From NCBI GenBank assembly GCA_036557285.1, contig DATBHW010000046.1, forward strand, positions 1 through 64,000: a stretch of DNA of 64,000 nucleotides, given 5' to 3'. Of this stretch, positions 26,177 to 34,962 are shown in pieces. The notes under the pieces are model-generated. The model was not told where the DNA came from. It saw only the letters and a list, made by a program, of their open reading frames with translations, and did not search any database. Positions within the stretch are counted from its first letter, which is position 1; every line of letters starts with the position of its first letter. The stretch is from Ktedonobacterales bacterium. Its GTDB lineage: Bacteria; Chloroflexota; Ktedonobacteria; Ktedonobacterales; DATBGS01. A program made the position numbers and the translations under genes.

Positions 26177-26334
26177 CGTCTCTCTCTCCTGCCTGCCTCG
26201 TGCTGCCTTTCGCGCGCGGGCAGCGCCATGTAGTTTCCTCTGTAAGTAACACGACGCTCCGATTCCGCAAGATTCAGAAAGAATGATAGAGTGTATTGGT
26301 CTACATTGTCGCGTTGCTCCAGGTTGGTGAAGCT

Positions 26335-27015
26335 ATGAAGATTACCGCCATTGAAACACAGACCAGGCGAGCAGACCGGCGCTCGATCTTTATTGACGGC
26401 GCGTTTGCGCTGGCGCTGGATGAGACGCTGGCGCTGGAATATGGGGTGTTTGTGGGGCGCGAGGTGAGCCAGGAAGAACTGGACCAGTGGCGCGCCGCCG
26501 ATCTGTTTCAGCAAACCCTGAACCATGCCTTGAACTTTATCACCTATCGGCCCCGCAGCCGCCAGGAGGTGCGCCGCAATCTTCAGGGGCGGCGCGTGGC
26601 GCCGGAGGTGATCGAGCAGACGCTGGCAAAGCTGGAGGAGATGGGGGTGCTGAGCGATCAGCAGTTTGCGGAGTTCTGGGTGGAGAACCGCGAGCAGTTT
26701 AATCCGCGCGGCGCTCGCGCGCTCAGCGCGGAACTGCGCCAGAAGGGCGTGGACCGCGAAACAATTGAAGCAACGATAGCCCCGGAGCGCGACGAGGAGC
26801 GGGCGCTGGCGGCTGCGCAGAAGAAGCTGCGCAGCCTGATGAACGCTGACTATCAAACCTTCCGCAAGCAGCTGGGCGCGTTTTTGCTGCGGCGCGGCTT
26901 CAGCTATGGCGTCTCCGCTGGGGCGGTGCGCCAGCTTTGGGAGCAGCTTCACCAGGAGCGGCCAGCAGAGGAGGATGGGGAGGTGTTTGTGGAGGATGCG
27001 CGGCTGGATGAGTAA
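26335..27015 (+). CDS. recX: Regulatory protein RecX
   Basis: A 226-residue RecX, which modulates RecA filaments. It is built of helical repeats: NHALNFITYRPRSRQEVRRNL, VIEQTLAKLEEMGVLSDQQFAEFWVENR and RGARALSAELRQKGVD are typical of the first three-helix units. ATG 26335 fits the usual KITAIE beginning; 13 upstream codons are open. recA is not in the window. Confidence 0.85.
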   Translation: MKITAIETQTRRADRRSIFIDGAFALALDETLALEYGVFVGREVSQEELDQWRAADLFQQTLNHALNFITYRPRSRQEVRRNLQGRRVAPEVIEQTLAKLEEMGVLSDQQFAEFWVENREQFNPRGARALSAELRQKGVDRETIEATIAPERDEERALAAAQKKLRSLMNADYQTFRKQLGAFLLRRGFSYGVSAGAVRQLWEQLHQERPAEEDGEVFVEDARLDE

Positions 27016-27036
27016 CTATTTTCCGCTGAGTACCCC

Positions 27037-27065
27037 TTGCGCAAGCACGCTTTTTTGTGTATACT
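27037..27065 (+). promoter_or_regulatory. Promoter of the rsgA leader
   Basis: TTGCGC (27037-27042), a 17-base spacer and TATACT (27060-27065). The predicted start near 27072 would place the 27074 hairpin at the very 5' end of the transcript. Confidence 0.6.
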
Positions 27066-27073
27066 TTGCGCGG

Positions 27074-27144
27074 TGAGGCTCTGTGATGGAGCCTCAGAAG
27101 AATGTGTGTCTCTGATGGCCCAAAGCGCGATGCTTTGCGTGGCC
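27074..27144 (+). ncRNA. Two hairpins in the rsgA leader
   Basis: Hairpin 1 is 27074-27096 (TGAGGCTC/GAGCCTCA, perfect 8 bp). Hairpin 2 is 27117-27144 (GGCC and CAAAGC paired with GCTTTG and GGCC). A strong ribosome site and a small open frame follow. No known riboswitch family was recognised. Confidence 0.45.
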
Positions 27145-27162
27145 TGAAAGGAGGGTGCGACG

Positions 27163-27282
27163 ATGGATGTTTGCGCATGTGTTTTTGCGAACATGCCCGC
27201 ATCTGCGCGTTGTGATCGCGGCCACCGTCTCGACTCTCCACCGCAGCCGACTCCCCAGGGCTGCGCGGTGAACGGCTCCTGA
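27163..27282 (+). CDS. 39-residue Cys-containing small ORF in the rsgA leader
   Basis: ATG 27163 has a good ribosome site (AAAGGAGG, 10 bases upstream) and the frame runs 39 codons. It begins MDVCACVFANMP and has four cysteines. It lies between the promoter/hairpins and an intrinsic terminator ahead of rsgA. It may be a leader peptide for attenuation or an independent small protein; no family is recognised. Codons 5-13 overlap a GCATGT/ACATGC stem. Confidence 0.4.
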   Translation: MDVCACVFANMPASARCDRGHRLDSPPQPTPQGCAVNGS

Positions 27283-27304
27283 CGTTAGTTCACGAAAGAC
27301 ACAA

Positions 27305-27333
27305 CCGGCGGGCATGGCTCCGCCGGATTTTTG
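27305..27333 (+). terminator. Intrinsic terminator between the small ORF and rsgA
   Basis: Stem CCGGCGG/CCGCCGG with an 8-base loop followed by ATTTTTG: a textbook Rho-independent terminator in the direction of rsgA, 79 bases before its start. A competing stem GTGAAC/GTTCAC lies just upstream. Confidence 0.75.
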
Positions 27334-27411
27334 TTTCCCTCTGGTGTCATCGGCCAGCGGGACCGCGTGTGTCTTGAAAAGAACAAACGTTTCGCTAAAG
27401 GAGCTTTTGCG

Positions 27412-28491
27412 TTGAACGCTAAACAGACTTTTTCTTCGAGTACGCCAGCATCTTCTTCTCACAACCATACAAACGACGGCCACGCGGGCGGCGCCGCGCC
27501 GCCTCTGGCGGAGGGTATGATTATCGAGGGCAGTCGCGGCCTCTATCGCGTGGAGACACCAGAAGGCGCGCTGCTCTGCGTCATTCGTGGCCGTCTGCGC
27601 AAGCAACTGGAGTATCCCAGCAGCGCCACCGCCCATAAACGGGTGCAGAAGGCGGTGGTCAAAGAACACGATCCCGTTGCGGTGGGTGATCGCGTGCGCG
27701 TGCTGCCAACGGGCGGCGGCAAGGGAGTGATTGAAGAGGTCGTTGCCCGCGCGGGCGGCTCGTTCGCGCGGGCTGATCCCGATGTCGGCAAGGGCAAGAT
27801 TCGCTCGGTTGCTGGCCTTGACCAGATGATCGCCGTTTTTGCGGCGCGCCATCCCTCGCCCCATGTGCGTATGCTGGACCGCTTTCTGGCGCTGGCGGAG
27901 ATGCAGCGGGTGGCTGCCGTGATCTGCATCAACAAGGTGGACCTGGGCATCGAACCCTGGCTGGCGGAGCGCCTGGACGCTTACCGCGCCGCTGGCTATC
28001 CGGTGATCTTGACCAGTGTGACGACTGGGGAGGGCGTCGAGGCGCTCCGCTGCGCGCTGGATGGGCGTACTTCGGCGTTTCTGGGGCCATCCGGCGTGGG
28101 CAAATCGAGCCTGCTGAATGCTTTGCAGCCGGACCTTGCCAGCCGCGTGAGCGAGGTGAGCGAGGCTACCGGCAAGGGACGCCACACGACAACGGGTACG
28201 CGCTTCTATCCACTGGATGGGCCAGCGGGCGGCTATATCGCCGATACGGCGGGCATCCGCGCGCTGGCCCTGGGAGGCGCGGCAGATGGTCGGCTCGATC
28301 AGTGCTTTCCTGAGTTCCGGCCCTATCTTGGTTCGTGCCATCTCTCCGATTGCAGCCACCTGCACGAACCCCATTGCGCTGTGCGCGCGGCGGTGGCGGC
28401 CCACGCGATTGACAGCGGGCGCTACGAGAGCTATTGCCGCCTCTATGGCGGTGAGCGCGATATAGCGATGGGGGATTGGATAGATGGCTAA
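27412..28491 (+). CDS. rsgA: Ribosome small-subunit-dependent GTPase A
   Basis: A 359-residue RsgA: an OB-fold N-terminus (EGSRGLYRVE, CVIRGRLRK), then a circularly permuted GTPase with G4 (NKVDL) before the P-loop GPSGVGKSSLLNAL and G3 in DTAGIRAL, and a C-terminal zinc site (CHLSDCSHLHEPHCAV). It helps 30S subunit maturation. TTG 27412 is favoured, 8 bases after AAGGAG, because the residues before it are unlike the family. Transcription appears to pass a terminator in the leader. Confidence 0.9.
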   Translation: MNAKQTFSSSTPASSSHNHTNDGHAGGAAPPLAEGMIIEGSRGLYRVETPEGALLCVIRGRLRKQLEYPSSATAHKRVQKAVVKEHDPVAVGDRVRVLPTGGGKGVIEEVVARAGGSFARADPDVGKGKIRSVAGLDQMIAVFAARHPSPHVRMLDRFLALAEMQRVAAVICINKVDLGIEPWLAERLDAYRAAGYPVILTSVTTGEGVEALRCALDGRTSAFLGPSGVGKSSLLNALQPDLASRVSEVSEATGKGRHTTTGTRFYPLDGPAGGYIADTAGIRALALGGAADGRLDQCFPEFRPYLGSCHLSDCSHLHEPHCAVRAAVAAHAIDSGRYESYCRLYGGERDIAMGDWIDG

Positions 28492-29758
28492 AGAACGGCT
28501 GCAAATGAAGCTGTGCCTGACAGAGCAGCGGCTTGAGGGCAAATGGACCTGTCGTCACCTCACCGCAGATGATATACCTGCGCTGGCGAGGCTGATGTTA
28601 GACGCCTATCGGGGTACGATTGATGATGAGGGCGAGTCGCTGGATGATGCGCTGGAAGTGGTGCAAGGCACGTTCGCCGGAACGTCTGGCGCGCTGCTGG
28701 AAGCTTGCTCATTTGTGATTGAGGAATGGGGCGAGCCGCTGGCCTGTACTCTTGTGACGTGGTGGGACGAGCAGCCGCTGCTGGCGTATGTGATGACCCA
28801 TCCAACCGCCAAAAATCGGGGGATGGGCCGCTTCCTGATTGAAAAAAGCGTGAATGCCCTGCTTGCTCAGGGCTACCGGAAGGTATCTCTGTTTGTGACC
28901 AGGGGCAACCTCCCGGCGCAGCATCTCTATGAAAGGCTGGGTTTTCAGATCATGTCAACACGTGGCTCTGCTGAGGTGAATGGGACACACCTGTTTTATG
29001 AAGTGGCTGGCGCGGGGCATCCACTCGTCTTGCTGCACTCTGGCCTGACCAATTGCCAGATGTGGGATGCCCAATGGGAGACCTTCGCGCAAGAGTATCG
29101 TGTCATCCGCTACGACCTGCGCGGCTTTGGCAGGTCAGGGGCGGCTTCCGGGTCGTTCTCCCATCGTGAAGACCTCTCTCAATTACTGCGCTTTTTGAGT
29201 GTCGAGCGGGCCTACCTGATCGGCTCTTCGATGGGCGGGCAGTTGGCGATTGATTTCGCGCTGGAACATCCAGAGATGGTGGCGGCGCTGATTCCGGTTG
29301 GCTCTGGTGTGAACGGCGAAGCGCCATCGGATTTCTTGCTGGAACGCTGGAGGGAGATTGACGCGGCAGCCGAAGGGAAGGATGTTGCGCAGGCTGTCGA
29401 GCTTGAACTGCGGCTGTGGGTTGATGGCCCTGGGCGCACGCCTGAGCAAGTGGACCCTGCGGTGCGGGAGCAGGTGCGTCAGATGAATACTCACAACTTC
29501 GAGCGTTCCGAACAGGAGCAGGGACAGCCGCAGCCCCTGGAGCCGCCCGCTCTTTCGCGGCTTGGCGAGATTCGCGCGCCCACGCTGGTCCTGGTGGGTG
29601 CGTATGATGTGCCAGATAAGCTGGCGTCTGCTGATCTGCTGGCGCGGGGCATCTCAGGAGCAAAGAAGGTTGTGATGTCCGGCGCGGCGCATCTGCCCTC
29701 GATGGAGCAGCCTGGGCCATTTAACCGGCTGGCGCTGGAGTTCCTGGGGAGGCTGTAG
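28484..29758 (+). CDS. GNAT acetyltransferase fused to alpha/beta hydrolase
   Basis: 424 residues in two domains. Residues 20-155 are a GNAT fold with the acetyl-CoA loop KNRGMGRFLI and the AQHLYERLGF signature. Residues 160-424 are an alpha/beta hydrolase: oxyanion HSG, nucleophile in GSSMGG, acid in GAYDVPDK, and His in GAAHLPSMEQPG. Both active sites look complete. The start overlaps the rsgA stop by 8 bp, so it is translated with rsgA. The fusion suggests acyl transfer and hydrolysis on related substrates, but none can be named. Confidence 0.8.
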   Translation: MAKERLQMKLCLTEQRLEGKWTCRHLTADDIPALARLMLDAYRGTIDDEGESLDDALEVVQGTFAGTSGALLEACSFVIEEWGEPLACTLVTWWDEQPLLAYVMTHPTAKNRGMGRFLIEKSVNALLAQGYRKVSLFVTRGNLPAQHLYERLGFQIMSTRGSAEVNGTHLFYEVAGAGHPLVLLHSGLTNCQMWDAQWETFAQEYRVIRYDLRGFGRSGAASGSFSHREDLSQLLRFLSVERAYLIGSSMGGQLAIDFALEHPEMVAALIPVGSGVNGEAPSDFLLERWREIDAAAEGKDVAQAVELELRLWVDGPGRTPEQVDPAVREQVRQMNTHNFERSEQEQGQPQPLEPPALSRLGEIRAPTLVLVGAYDVPDKLASADLLARGISGAKKVVMSGAAHLPSMEQPGPFNRLALEFLGRL

Positions 29759-29801
29759 TTCCTGTAGTTCCTGGGGGAACTGCTGGAGAAGGATAGATAC
29801 C

Positions 29802-30704
29802 GTGTCGAGTAAACAAACCTATACGATTGAGAAATTGCTGCAACCGGGGCCGGACACGCTCACCGCGATCCGGCTCCTGGCGCGGGCATGCGAAGCAGAA
29901 GACCATGCCCCTGTACGCATAAGCTGGGGCATGCTGCAATCTCGCCCTGGACTGTCGCCGGATTTTTGCTGTTACCTGGATGGCCTGCTGGTGGGGTATC
30001 TCTTCATGGATCATTACGATCCCAAAGAGCGTGAAACCGTTATTCTGGCGCATCCGGCCTATCGCCGACGCGGGATCGGCCAGGCGCTGCTCGCGGAGGC
30101 GCGCGAAGCATGCCAGCAGACAGGCGTCGAGCGAATAGTGCTTCTCTGCGAGCGGCGGGCTGCTTCAGGGCAAGCCTTTGTTCAGCGCGTCGGAGCGAGC
30201 TTTGACTTTGCCGAACACGAGATGGTCCTGGGCGACTACCAGCCGCTCAATGCCCGCGCCTCTCAGATCATCTTGCGTCGCGCCGAATCCGCCGATCTCG
30301 ACGCGCTGGCTTCTCTACAGGCCAGCAGCTTTGATGAACCTGAAGATCTGGTGCGTCAGCGTCTCATTCGGCACTGGCAAGATCAGGCCAGCAGGCAGTA
30401 TATCGCCACGCTGGCGGCTGGGCAGGCTGATACAGCAGAGCCTGTGGGTCTGGTCCGTTTGACGGTAGAAGCCGATGAGACGGGCATCTATGGCCTGGGT
30501 GTTGCGCCTGCTTACCAGGGACGTGGCTACGGACGCCAGATCGTCGAGGAAGCTATTCGCGCCGCCCGATCCGCTGATCCGCGCCGCGCGATCATGCTGG
30601 ATGTGGATGTGAGCAACAGCAGAGCTTTCAATCTGTATAGCTCCTGCGGCTTCCAGGTGCGCGCGACATACGACTACTATAGGCTGAACCTAACTGGCGC
30701 GTGA
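29802..30704 (+). CDS. Tandem GNAT acetyltransferase
   Basis: 300 residues with two GNAT domains. The first (about 10-145) has acetyl-CoA loop RRRGIGQALL and the second (about 155-298) QGRGYGRQIV, followed by NSRAFNLYSSCGF. Mycothiol synthase MshD has the same two-GNAT layout, but nothing here proves that substrate. It starts at GTG 29802 behind GAAGGATA, 43 bp after the fusion gene, so it is probably in the same operon. Confidence 0.75.
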   Translation: MSSKQTYTIEKLLQPGPDTLTAIRLLARACEAEDHAPVRISWGMLQSRPGLSPDFCCYLDGLLVGYLFMDHYDPKERETVILAHPAYRRRGIGQALLAEAREACQQTGVERIVLLCERRAASGQAFVQRVGASFDFAEHEMVLGDYQPLNARASQIILRRAESADLDALASLQASSFDEPEDLVRQRLIRHWQDQASRQYIATLAAGQADTAEPVGLVRLTVEADETGIYGLGVAPAYQGRGYGRQIVEEAIRAARSADPRRAIMLDVDVSNSRAFNLYSSCGFQVRATYDYYRLNLTGA

Positions 30705-30712
30705 AAACGCTC

Positions 30713-30741
30713 TTGACGCTGACGATAGCAGGTGCTATGGT
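30713..30741 (+). promoter_or_regulatory. Promoter of mscL
   Basis: TTGACG (30713-30718), a 17-base spacer and TATGGT (30736-30741), close to consensus and about 110 bases before the mscL start. Confidence 0.65.
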
Positions 30742-30749
30742 ACGCGACG

Positions 30750-30785
30750 ATTGAGCGCGCCACAAATCGTAGCAGATCGCTCAAT
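30750..30785 (+). promoter_or_regulatory. Hairpin at the start of the mscL leader
   Basis: A perfect inverted repeat ATTGAGCG/CGCTCAAT with a 20-base loop, right at the predicted transcript start. It could be an RNA stem or an operator. No known osmotic riboswitch consensus was recognised. Confidence 0.4.
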
Positions 30786-30852
30786 GGGGGTGATGCGGGA
30801 AGCCCCGCCAGAAGAGTGTGAACAAATCGTTTGCCAACTAGAAGGATGAGCT

Positions 30853-31302
30853 ATGGGGCTATTTAAGGGGTTCAAGGACTTTATCTTGCGTGGCAACCTG
30901 GTGGACCTGGCGGTTGGTTTTGTGGTTGGCGCGGCCTTCGCTGGTCTTGTTCAGGCGTTTGTCACCGATTTGATTACACCTCTCATCAGCATTCCCGGCA
31001 AGTTTAGCTTTCCTGAATGGGTTTTCACCATCCGAGGCAGTGTTTTTCATATAGGCCATTTCATCAATACCCTGGTTAGCTTCCTCATAATCTCCGCTGT
31101 CGTCTTTCTCTTTGTGGTGCGCCCGGTGGCTGCCATTCTCGATGAAGTCAGGAAACACGAGAAGCAAGCTGAGCCGGGTACTCGCGAGTGTCCATTCTGC
31201 CTGAACCAGATCTCCCTCAAGGCCACGCGCTGCGGCTTCTGCACGTCTGAGGTTCCTGCGGTCCCAGCGCCAACGGCTGCGCCTGAAAACGAAAAGAAAT
31301 GA
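30853..31302 (+). CDS. mscL: Large-conductance mechanosensitive channel with C-terminal zinc ribbon
   Basis: 149 residues. The N-terminal 105 are a normal MscL: GFKDFILRGNLVDLAVGFVVGAAF forms TM1 and the pore, and FINTLVSFLIISAVVFLFVV forms TM2. It opens under membrane tension to release solutes. After the cytoplasmic helix it adds CPFC-x8-CGFC-type cysteine pairs, a small zinc ribbon absent from Escherichia coli MscL. The ribosome site is AGAAGGATG. Confidence 0.93.
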   Translation: MGLFKGFKDFILRGNLVDLAVGFVVGAAFAGLVQAFVTDLITPLISIPGKFSFPEWVFTIRGSVFHIGHFINTLVSFLIISAVVFLFVVRPVAAILDEVRKHEKQAEPGTRECPFCLNQISLKATRCGFCTSEVPAVPAPTAAPENEKK

Positions 31303-31434
31303 TGCGCAAGCGGCGATGAAGGCATAGTGATTGCAGCAGCGCAGATGGGGCAGTTGAAGCGAGGAGAGAAGCGGGCAGACGCGAATACACGGCGGGTCGT
31401 AAGACGCTGCGAAGAGAAACGAGGCAGGGAATCC

Positions 31435-31824
31435 ATGAGTACAACGGCGCCCAAGCACTTTGATGCCGATACACAGAACCGGCTGGCCCAGGCAGAGGAG
31501 ATTCAGATCGAAACGCGGCGGCCTGGGGCTGGAGCTTCGGCCCATCGCACGACCATCTGGGTCGTTAAGGTAGGCGAGGATGTCTCTATACGGTCCATTC
31601 ATGGGAATGCTGGCCGATGGTATCAAGAAATCAGGGCCAACCCGACCGGGGTGGTGTACATTGATGGACAACGGATACCAGTGCGGGCGGTTCCCGTGAC
31701 CGATGACACGACCATTGCGCGAATAAGCGATGAATACCGACGGAAGTATGGCAGCGATCCCTTTCTGCCCTCTATGGTGCGCGATGAGATCTTGCCGATG
31801 ACTCTGCGGTTGGAACCCATCTGA
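31435..31824 (+). CDS. DUF2255 family protein
   Basis: A 129-residue protein with the DUF2255 pattern: an IQIETRRPG segment, TTIWVVKVGEDVSIRSIHG, GRWYQEIRANPTG and YIDGQRIPVRAV. The fold is related to split-barrel flavin/F420-binding proteins, but the activity is unknown. ATG 31435 begins at the family start, with a weak GAGGCAGGG ahead of it; a longer open frame upstream is unlikely to be coding. Confidence 0.65.
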   Translation: MSTTAPKHFDADTQNRLAQAEEIQIETRRPGAGASAHRTTIWVVKVGEDVSIRSIHGNAGRWYQEIRANPTGVVYIDGQRIPVRAVPVTDDTTIARISDEYRRKYGSDPFLPSMVRDEILPMTLRLEPI

Positions 31825-31908
31825 CTCTGAGGCAAGCGGTTTAGCGCGGCCAGCGGCGTGTCCATATGTCTAGGTAGTTGATGACCAGCCCATCGGCAGC
31901 CACCATCG

Positions 31909-33339
31909 CTATTTCTGTTCTTCTTGCTGCTTTCCCTGACCCTGGCGGCGCTTGTCCAGCCAGCTTTTGATCGCGCCTTCTTCGCCAAAGGGCGTTGGCT
32001 CGTAATAGCGTCGTCCTTTGAGGGTATCGGGGAGATACTCCTGAAGCGCCTCTGGCGGCGGGCGTGTGGGGTCATCGGTAGTCATCTGCTGGTAGACATC
32101 GTGGCTGTAGATATAGCCCTTGCTGTAGTCCAGGTCTTTCATTAACTGGGTGGGGGCGTTGCGAATCCAGAGCGGAACTGGATCGCTGCGAGTCTGCTGC
32201 ACGTCCTGCTCGACTCGCGCGTAGGCCATATACAGGGCGTTGCTTTTGGGGGCAGCAGCCAGATGCACGACAAGCTGCGCCAGGGCGAGCTTACCTTCAG
32301 GCATGCCGATGAAATGTACAGCCTGTTGGGCGGCGACGGCAACGACCAGCGCCTGGGGATCGGCCATGCCTACGTCCTCGCTGGCAAAGCGAATGAGCCG
32401 CCGGACGATATAGAGCGGGTCTTCGCCTGCCTCCAGCATGCGCCCCAGCCAGTAGAGGCTGGCGTCGGGGTCAGAGCCGCGCAGGGCTTTATGCAGGGCG
32501 GAGATGAGGTTGTAGTGTTCTTCGCCCGCTTTATCATAGAGCAGGGCGCGATGCTGAAGCGCGCCTTCGATAGCCGCGATAGTGATGATGCGCTGGCCGG
32601 TTTCGTCCGGCAGAGCGGCGTCTGTCGCCAGTTCCAGGGCGTTGAGGGCGACACGCGCGTCACCGTTGGCGGCGATGGCAAGGAAATCCAGGGCGTTGGG
32701 CTGAAGGATGGTCTGAAGACGGCCAAGGCCGCGCTCAGGGTCGCTGAGGGCGCGCTGAATGATAACTGCAACCTGCTCATCAGAGAGGGCGCGCAGGGTG
32801 AAGACGCGGGAGCGCGAGAGCAGCGCGGCGTTGACCTCAAAGCTGGGGTTTTCGGTGGTGGCCCCGATCAGCGTAACGACGCCGCGCTCGACATGGGGCA
32901 GCACAGCGTCTTGCTGCGCTTTATTGAAGCGATGAATCTCGTCAATAAAAAGGATGGTTCGCTGGTTGTAGGCTTTGCGGCGCTCATTCGCCGTTTCAAC
33001 AGCTTTACGCAGTTCGACAACGCCAGCGGTCACGGCGCTCAGACGGATAAAATAGGTGTGGGTGGCTCCGGCGATGACTTCGGCCAGCGTGGTCTTGCCG
33101 GAGCCGGGCGGCCCCCACAGAATCATCGAGGGTACGTGATCGCTCTCGATGGCGCGGCGCAAGACCTTGCCTGGGCCGATGATATGCTCCTGCCCAACGA
33201 TCTCATCAAGGGCGCGCGGGCGCATGCGCGCGGCCAGCGGCATATGGGCATCGCTGGCCGATTTTGAGGCAACTGAGCCTGGCGCTTCGTCGGCGTCAAA
33301 GAGCGAGCGTTGGTTGTCGGAATGCTCGGAATGAGTCAT
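31909..33339 (-). CDS. rarA: Replication-associated recombination protein A (RarA/MgsA)
   Basis: A 476-residue AAA+ ATPase related to clamp loaders. Walker A is GPPGSGKTT, Walker [11 protein letters not shown], sensor 1 [12 protein letters not shown], and an arginine finger lies in LLSRSRVF. The C-terminal half has the RarA tetramerisation domain ([35 protein letters not shown]). It acts at stalled replication forks. The N-terminus contains QRSLFDAD, a clamp-binding-like peptide. It is divergent from the TnpB element. Confidence 0.92.
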   Translation of the reverse strand: MTHSEHSDNQRSLFDADEAPGSVASKSASDAHMPLAARMRPRALDEIVGQEHIIGPGKVLRRAIESDHVPSMILWGPPGSGKTTLAEVIAGATHTYFIRLSAVTAGVVELRKAVETANERRKAYNQRTILFIDEIHRFNKAQQDAVLPHVERGVVTLIGATTENPSFEVNAALLSRSRVFTLRALSDEQVAVIIQRALSDPERGLGRLQTILQPNALDFLAIAANGDARVALNALELATDAALPDETGQRIITIAAIEGALQHRALLYDKAGEEHYNLISALHKALRGSDPDASLYWLGRMLEAGEDPLYIVRRLIRFASEDVGMADPQALVVAVAAQQAVHFIGMPEGKLALAQLVVHLAAAPKSNALYMAYARVEQDVQQTRSDPVPLWIRNAPTQLMKDLDYSKGYIYSHDVYQQMTTDDPTRPPPEALQEYLPDTLKGRRYYEPTPFGEEGAIKSWLDKRRQGQGKQQEEQK

Positions 33340-33544
33340 GGCACTGCTTGCCTTCTGCCTGCAACATCAACAGATACGTTAACAACGATATTCTACCCGC
33401 TTTTTCTTGACATCTTCTGTCAGGTTTTGGAGTATCCGTAAAGAGATTGCTGCCATCAAGCCTGATAGCATTATACGTTACAGAACATGAGCCAGTGAGC
33501 CGTCCGATCTTTAGTCGGGGGATGAATGGCCCAACGGAACGCGA

Positions 33545-33573
33545 TTGACAACGTATCATATGATGTGATACAT
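33545..33573 (+). promoter_or_regulatory. Promoter with overlapping operator for the RHH-tnpB genes
   Basis: TTGACA (33545-33550), a 17-base spacer and ATACAT (33568-33573). The inverted repeat GTATCA-n7-TGATAC (33553-33571) fills the spacer and overlaps the -10, as expected for an autoregulated ribbon-helix-helix repressor. The RHH ATG is only 8 bases after the -10, so the mRNA may be leaderless. Confidence 0.7.
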
Positions 33574-33580
33574 TGTTGCC

Positions 33581-33748
33581 ATGAAACAAGGTACAGGATT
33601 CCGTTTAACATCCCAGGCCAGAGCGCTCTTAGATGCCATGAGCAAAGCAGACGGTATCTCGCGCACGGCCATGCTGGAAATCTTAATCCGTGAAGGAGCC
33701 AAGAAGCGAGGCGTGCGTGCTGATTCTGGAATACAAGCTCAGAGCTAA
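33581..33748 (+). CDS. Small ribbon-helix-helix (CopG-like) protein
   Basis: 55 residues: GFRLTSQARALLDAMSKADG followed by ISRTAMLEILIREGAKK fits a CopG/MetJ-type ribbon-helix-helix fold. The palindromic operator directly in front supports a repressor of its own promoter. The 3' end overlaps the tnpB start by 32 bp in another frame, so the two are co-expressed. No ribosome site is seen, consistent with leaderless translation. Confidence 0.65.
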   Translation: MKQGTGFRLTSQARALLDAMSKADGISRTAMLEILIREGAKKRGVRADSGIQAQS

Positions 33749-34931
33749 CAAAAGCCAGCAAACAGCAATAGATGAGGCTATCCGTACCACGCAGTTTGTG
33801 CGCAATAAGGCACTCCGGCTCTGGATGGATACGCGGGGTACGGGGCCATATCAACTTCAGGCGCTCTGCTCCCAACTGGCGAAAGAGTTCCCCTTTGCCG
33901 CTCGGCTCAATGCGATGGCAAGGCAGGCAGCAGCAGACCGAGCCTGGTTCGCTATCAGCCGGTTCTACGACAACTGCAAAAGCGGCAAACCCGGCAAGAA
34001 GGGCTATCCCCGTTTCCAGAAGGATAATCGCAGCGTCGAGTACAAGACTTCTGGCTGGAAACTGGAAGCGGATGGCAAGCAGCTCACTTTCACCGATGGC
34101 CTGGGCATGGGCACGGTACGGCTCATTGGCACGCGCTCCATTGAAACCTTCCCCATTGCTCAGATCAAGCGGGTGCGTCTGCTGCGTCGTGCCGATGGCT
34201 ATTATGTCCAGTTTGCCGTCCAGGCAGATCGGCAAATCACGCATGAGCCAACGGGCAAGCAGATCGGCATTGATGTGGGCCTGAAAGCCTTCTATACCGA
34301 CTCGGACGGGCAACAGGTAGACAATCCCCGGTATCTGTGCAAGGCAGAAACGAAACTGAAGCGCTTGCATCGGCGTGTTTCGCGCAAGGTGAAGCGCTCC
34401 AAAAACCGCAAGAAAGCTATCAAGCGACTGGCTAAGGGCTATTTGAGAGTCAGCAGGCAGCGTAAAGATTTTGCAGTCAAGGCTGCGAGAGCGCTTATCC
34501 AATCTAGCGATTTGGTCGCCTACGAAGACTTGAAAATAGCGAGCCTGGTCAAGAACCATCACCTTGCCAAAAGGATCAGCGATGCCAGTTGGGGGCTGTT
34601 CCTGGGCTGGCTTAGATACTATGGGCAGATGCACGGCATTTCCGTGATAGCCGTCTCCCCACGCTACACGACGCAGGATTGCAGCGGGTGCGGCGAGCGG
34701 GTGAAAAAGACGCTCAGCATGCGGACCCATATCTGCCCTGCTTGTGGGCTGGTGCTTGATCGGGACTATAACGCGGCCCTCAACATTCTCTTTGCTGCCT
34801 TGGAATACCTGGCAGCCTACCGTACCGCCGGGCAGGCGGAAACGGGTCGCTCGCAAGAGCGGCAAAACGCTTCTGGACAGTGGACCTCTAGCGCTCTCAA
34901 GCGATTGAGAGTGGTCAAGCCCGCTGGCTGA
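33717..34931 (+). CDS. tnpB: TnpB RNA-guided nuclease (IS605 OrfB)
   Basis: A 404-residue TnpB. The RuvC triad is complete: Asp186 in GIDVGL, Glu270 in YEDLKI and Asp350 in DRDYNAA. The zinc finger is CSGCG...CPACG. The N-terminal REC/wedge region is full length. GTG 33717 (VLILEYKL) is the likely start; GTG 33690 is an alternative. Intact TnpB proteins cut DNA guided by an RNA from the element's right end, so a guide RNA overlapping the 3' end of this gene to about 34968 is expected. Ending of the gene 10 bases before the right-end hairpin fits. Confidence 0.88.
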   Translation: MLILEYKLRANKSQQTAIDEAIRTTQFVRNKALRLWMDTRGTGPYQLQALCSQLAKEFPFAARLNAMARQAAADRAWFAISRFYDNCKSGKPGKKGYPRFQKDNRSVEYKTSGWKLEADGKQLTFTDGLGMGTVRLIGTRSIETFPIAQIKRVRLLRRADGYYVQFAVQADRQITHEPTGKQIGIDVGLKAFYTDSDGQQVDNPRYLCKAETKLKRLHRRVSRKVKRSKNRKKAIKRLAKGYLRVSRQRKDFAVKAARALIQSSDLVAYEDLKIASLVKNHHLAKRISDASWGLFLGWLRYYGQMHGISVIAVSPRYTTQDCSGCGERVKKTLSMRTHICPACGLVLDRDYNAALNILFAALEYLAAYRTAGQAETGRSQERQNASGQWTSSALKRLRVVKPAG

Positions 34932-34940
34932 AGGAAGAAT

Positions 34941-34962
34941 CTCCCGGTTGTAACCGGGGGAG
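34941..34962 (+). ncRNA. Right-end hairpin, probable 3' end of the TnpB guide RNA
   Basis: CTCCCGGTT-gt-AACCGGGGGAG pairs almost fully, followed by TGTCAA. In this family the hairpin terminates the RNA scaffold and the bases after the element end serve as guide. The guide would start near 34969 (CTGCGCTCATGATCC...). RNA boundaries are inferred. Confidence 0.55.

Noticed and set aside
27094-28542. 482-codon minus-strand open frame
   Set aside because: Antisense to rsgA and its leader.
33471-34865. 464-codon minus-strand open frame
   Set aside because: Antisense to tnpB, which has a complete catalytic triad and zinc finger.
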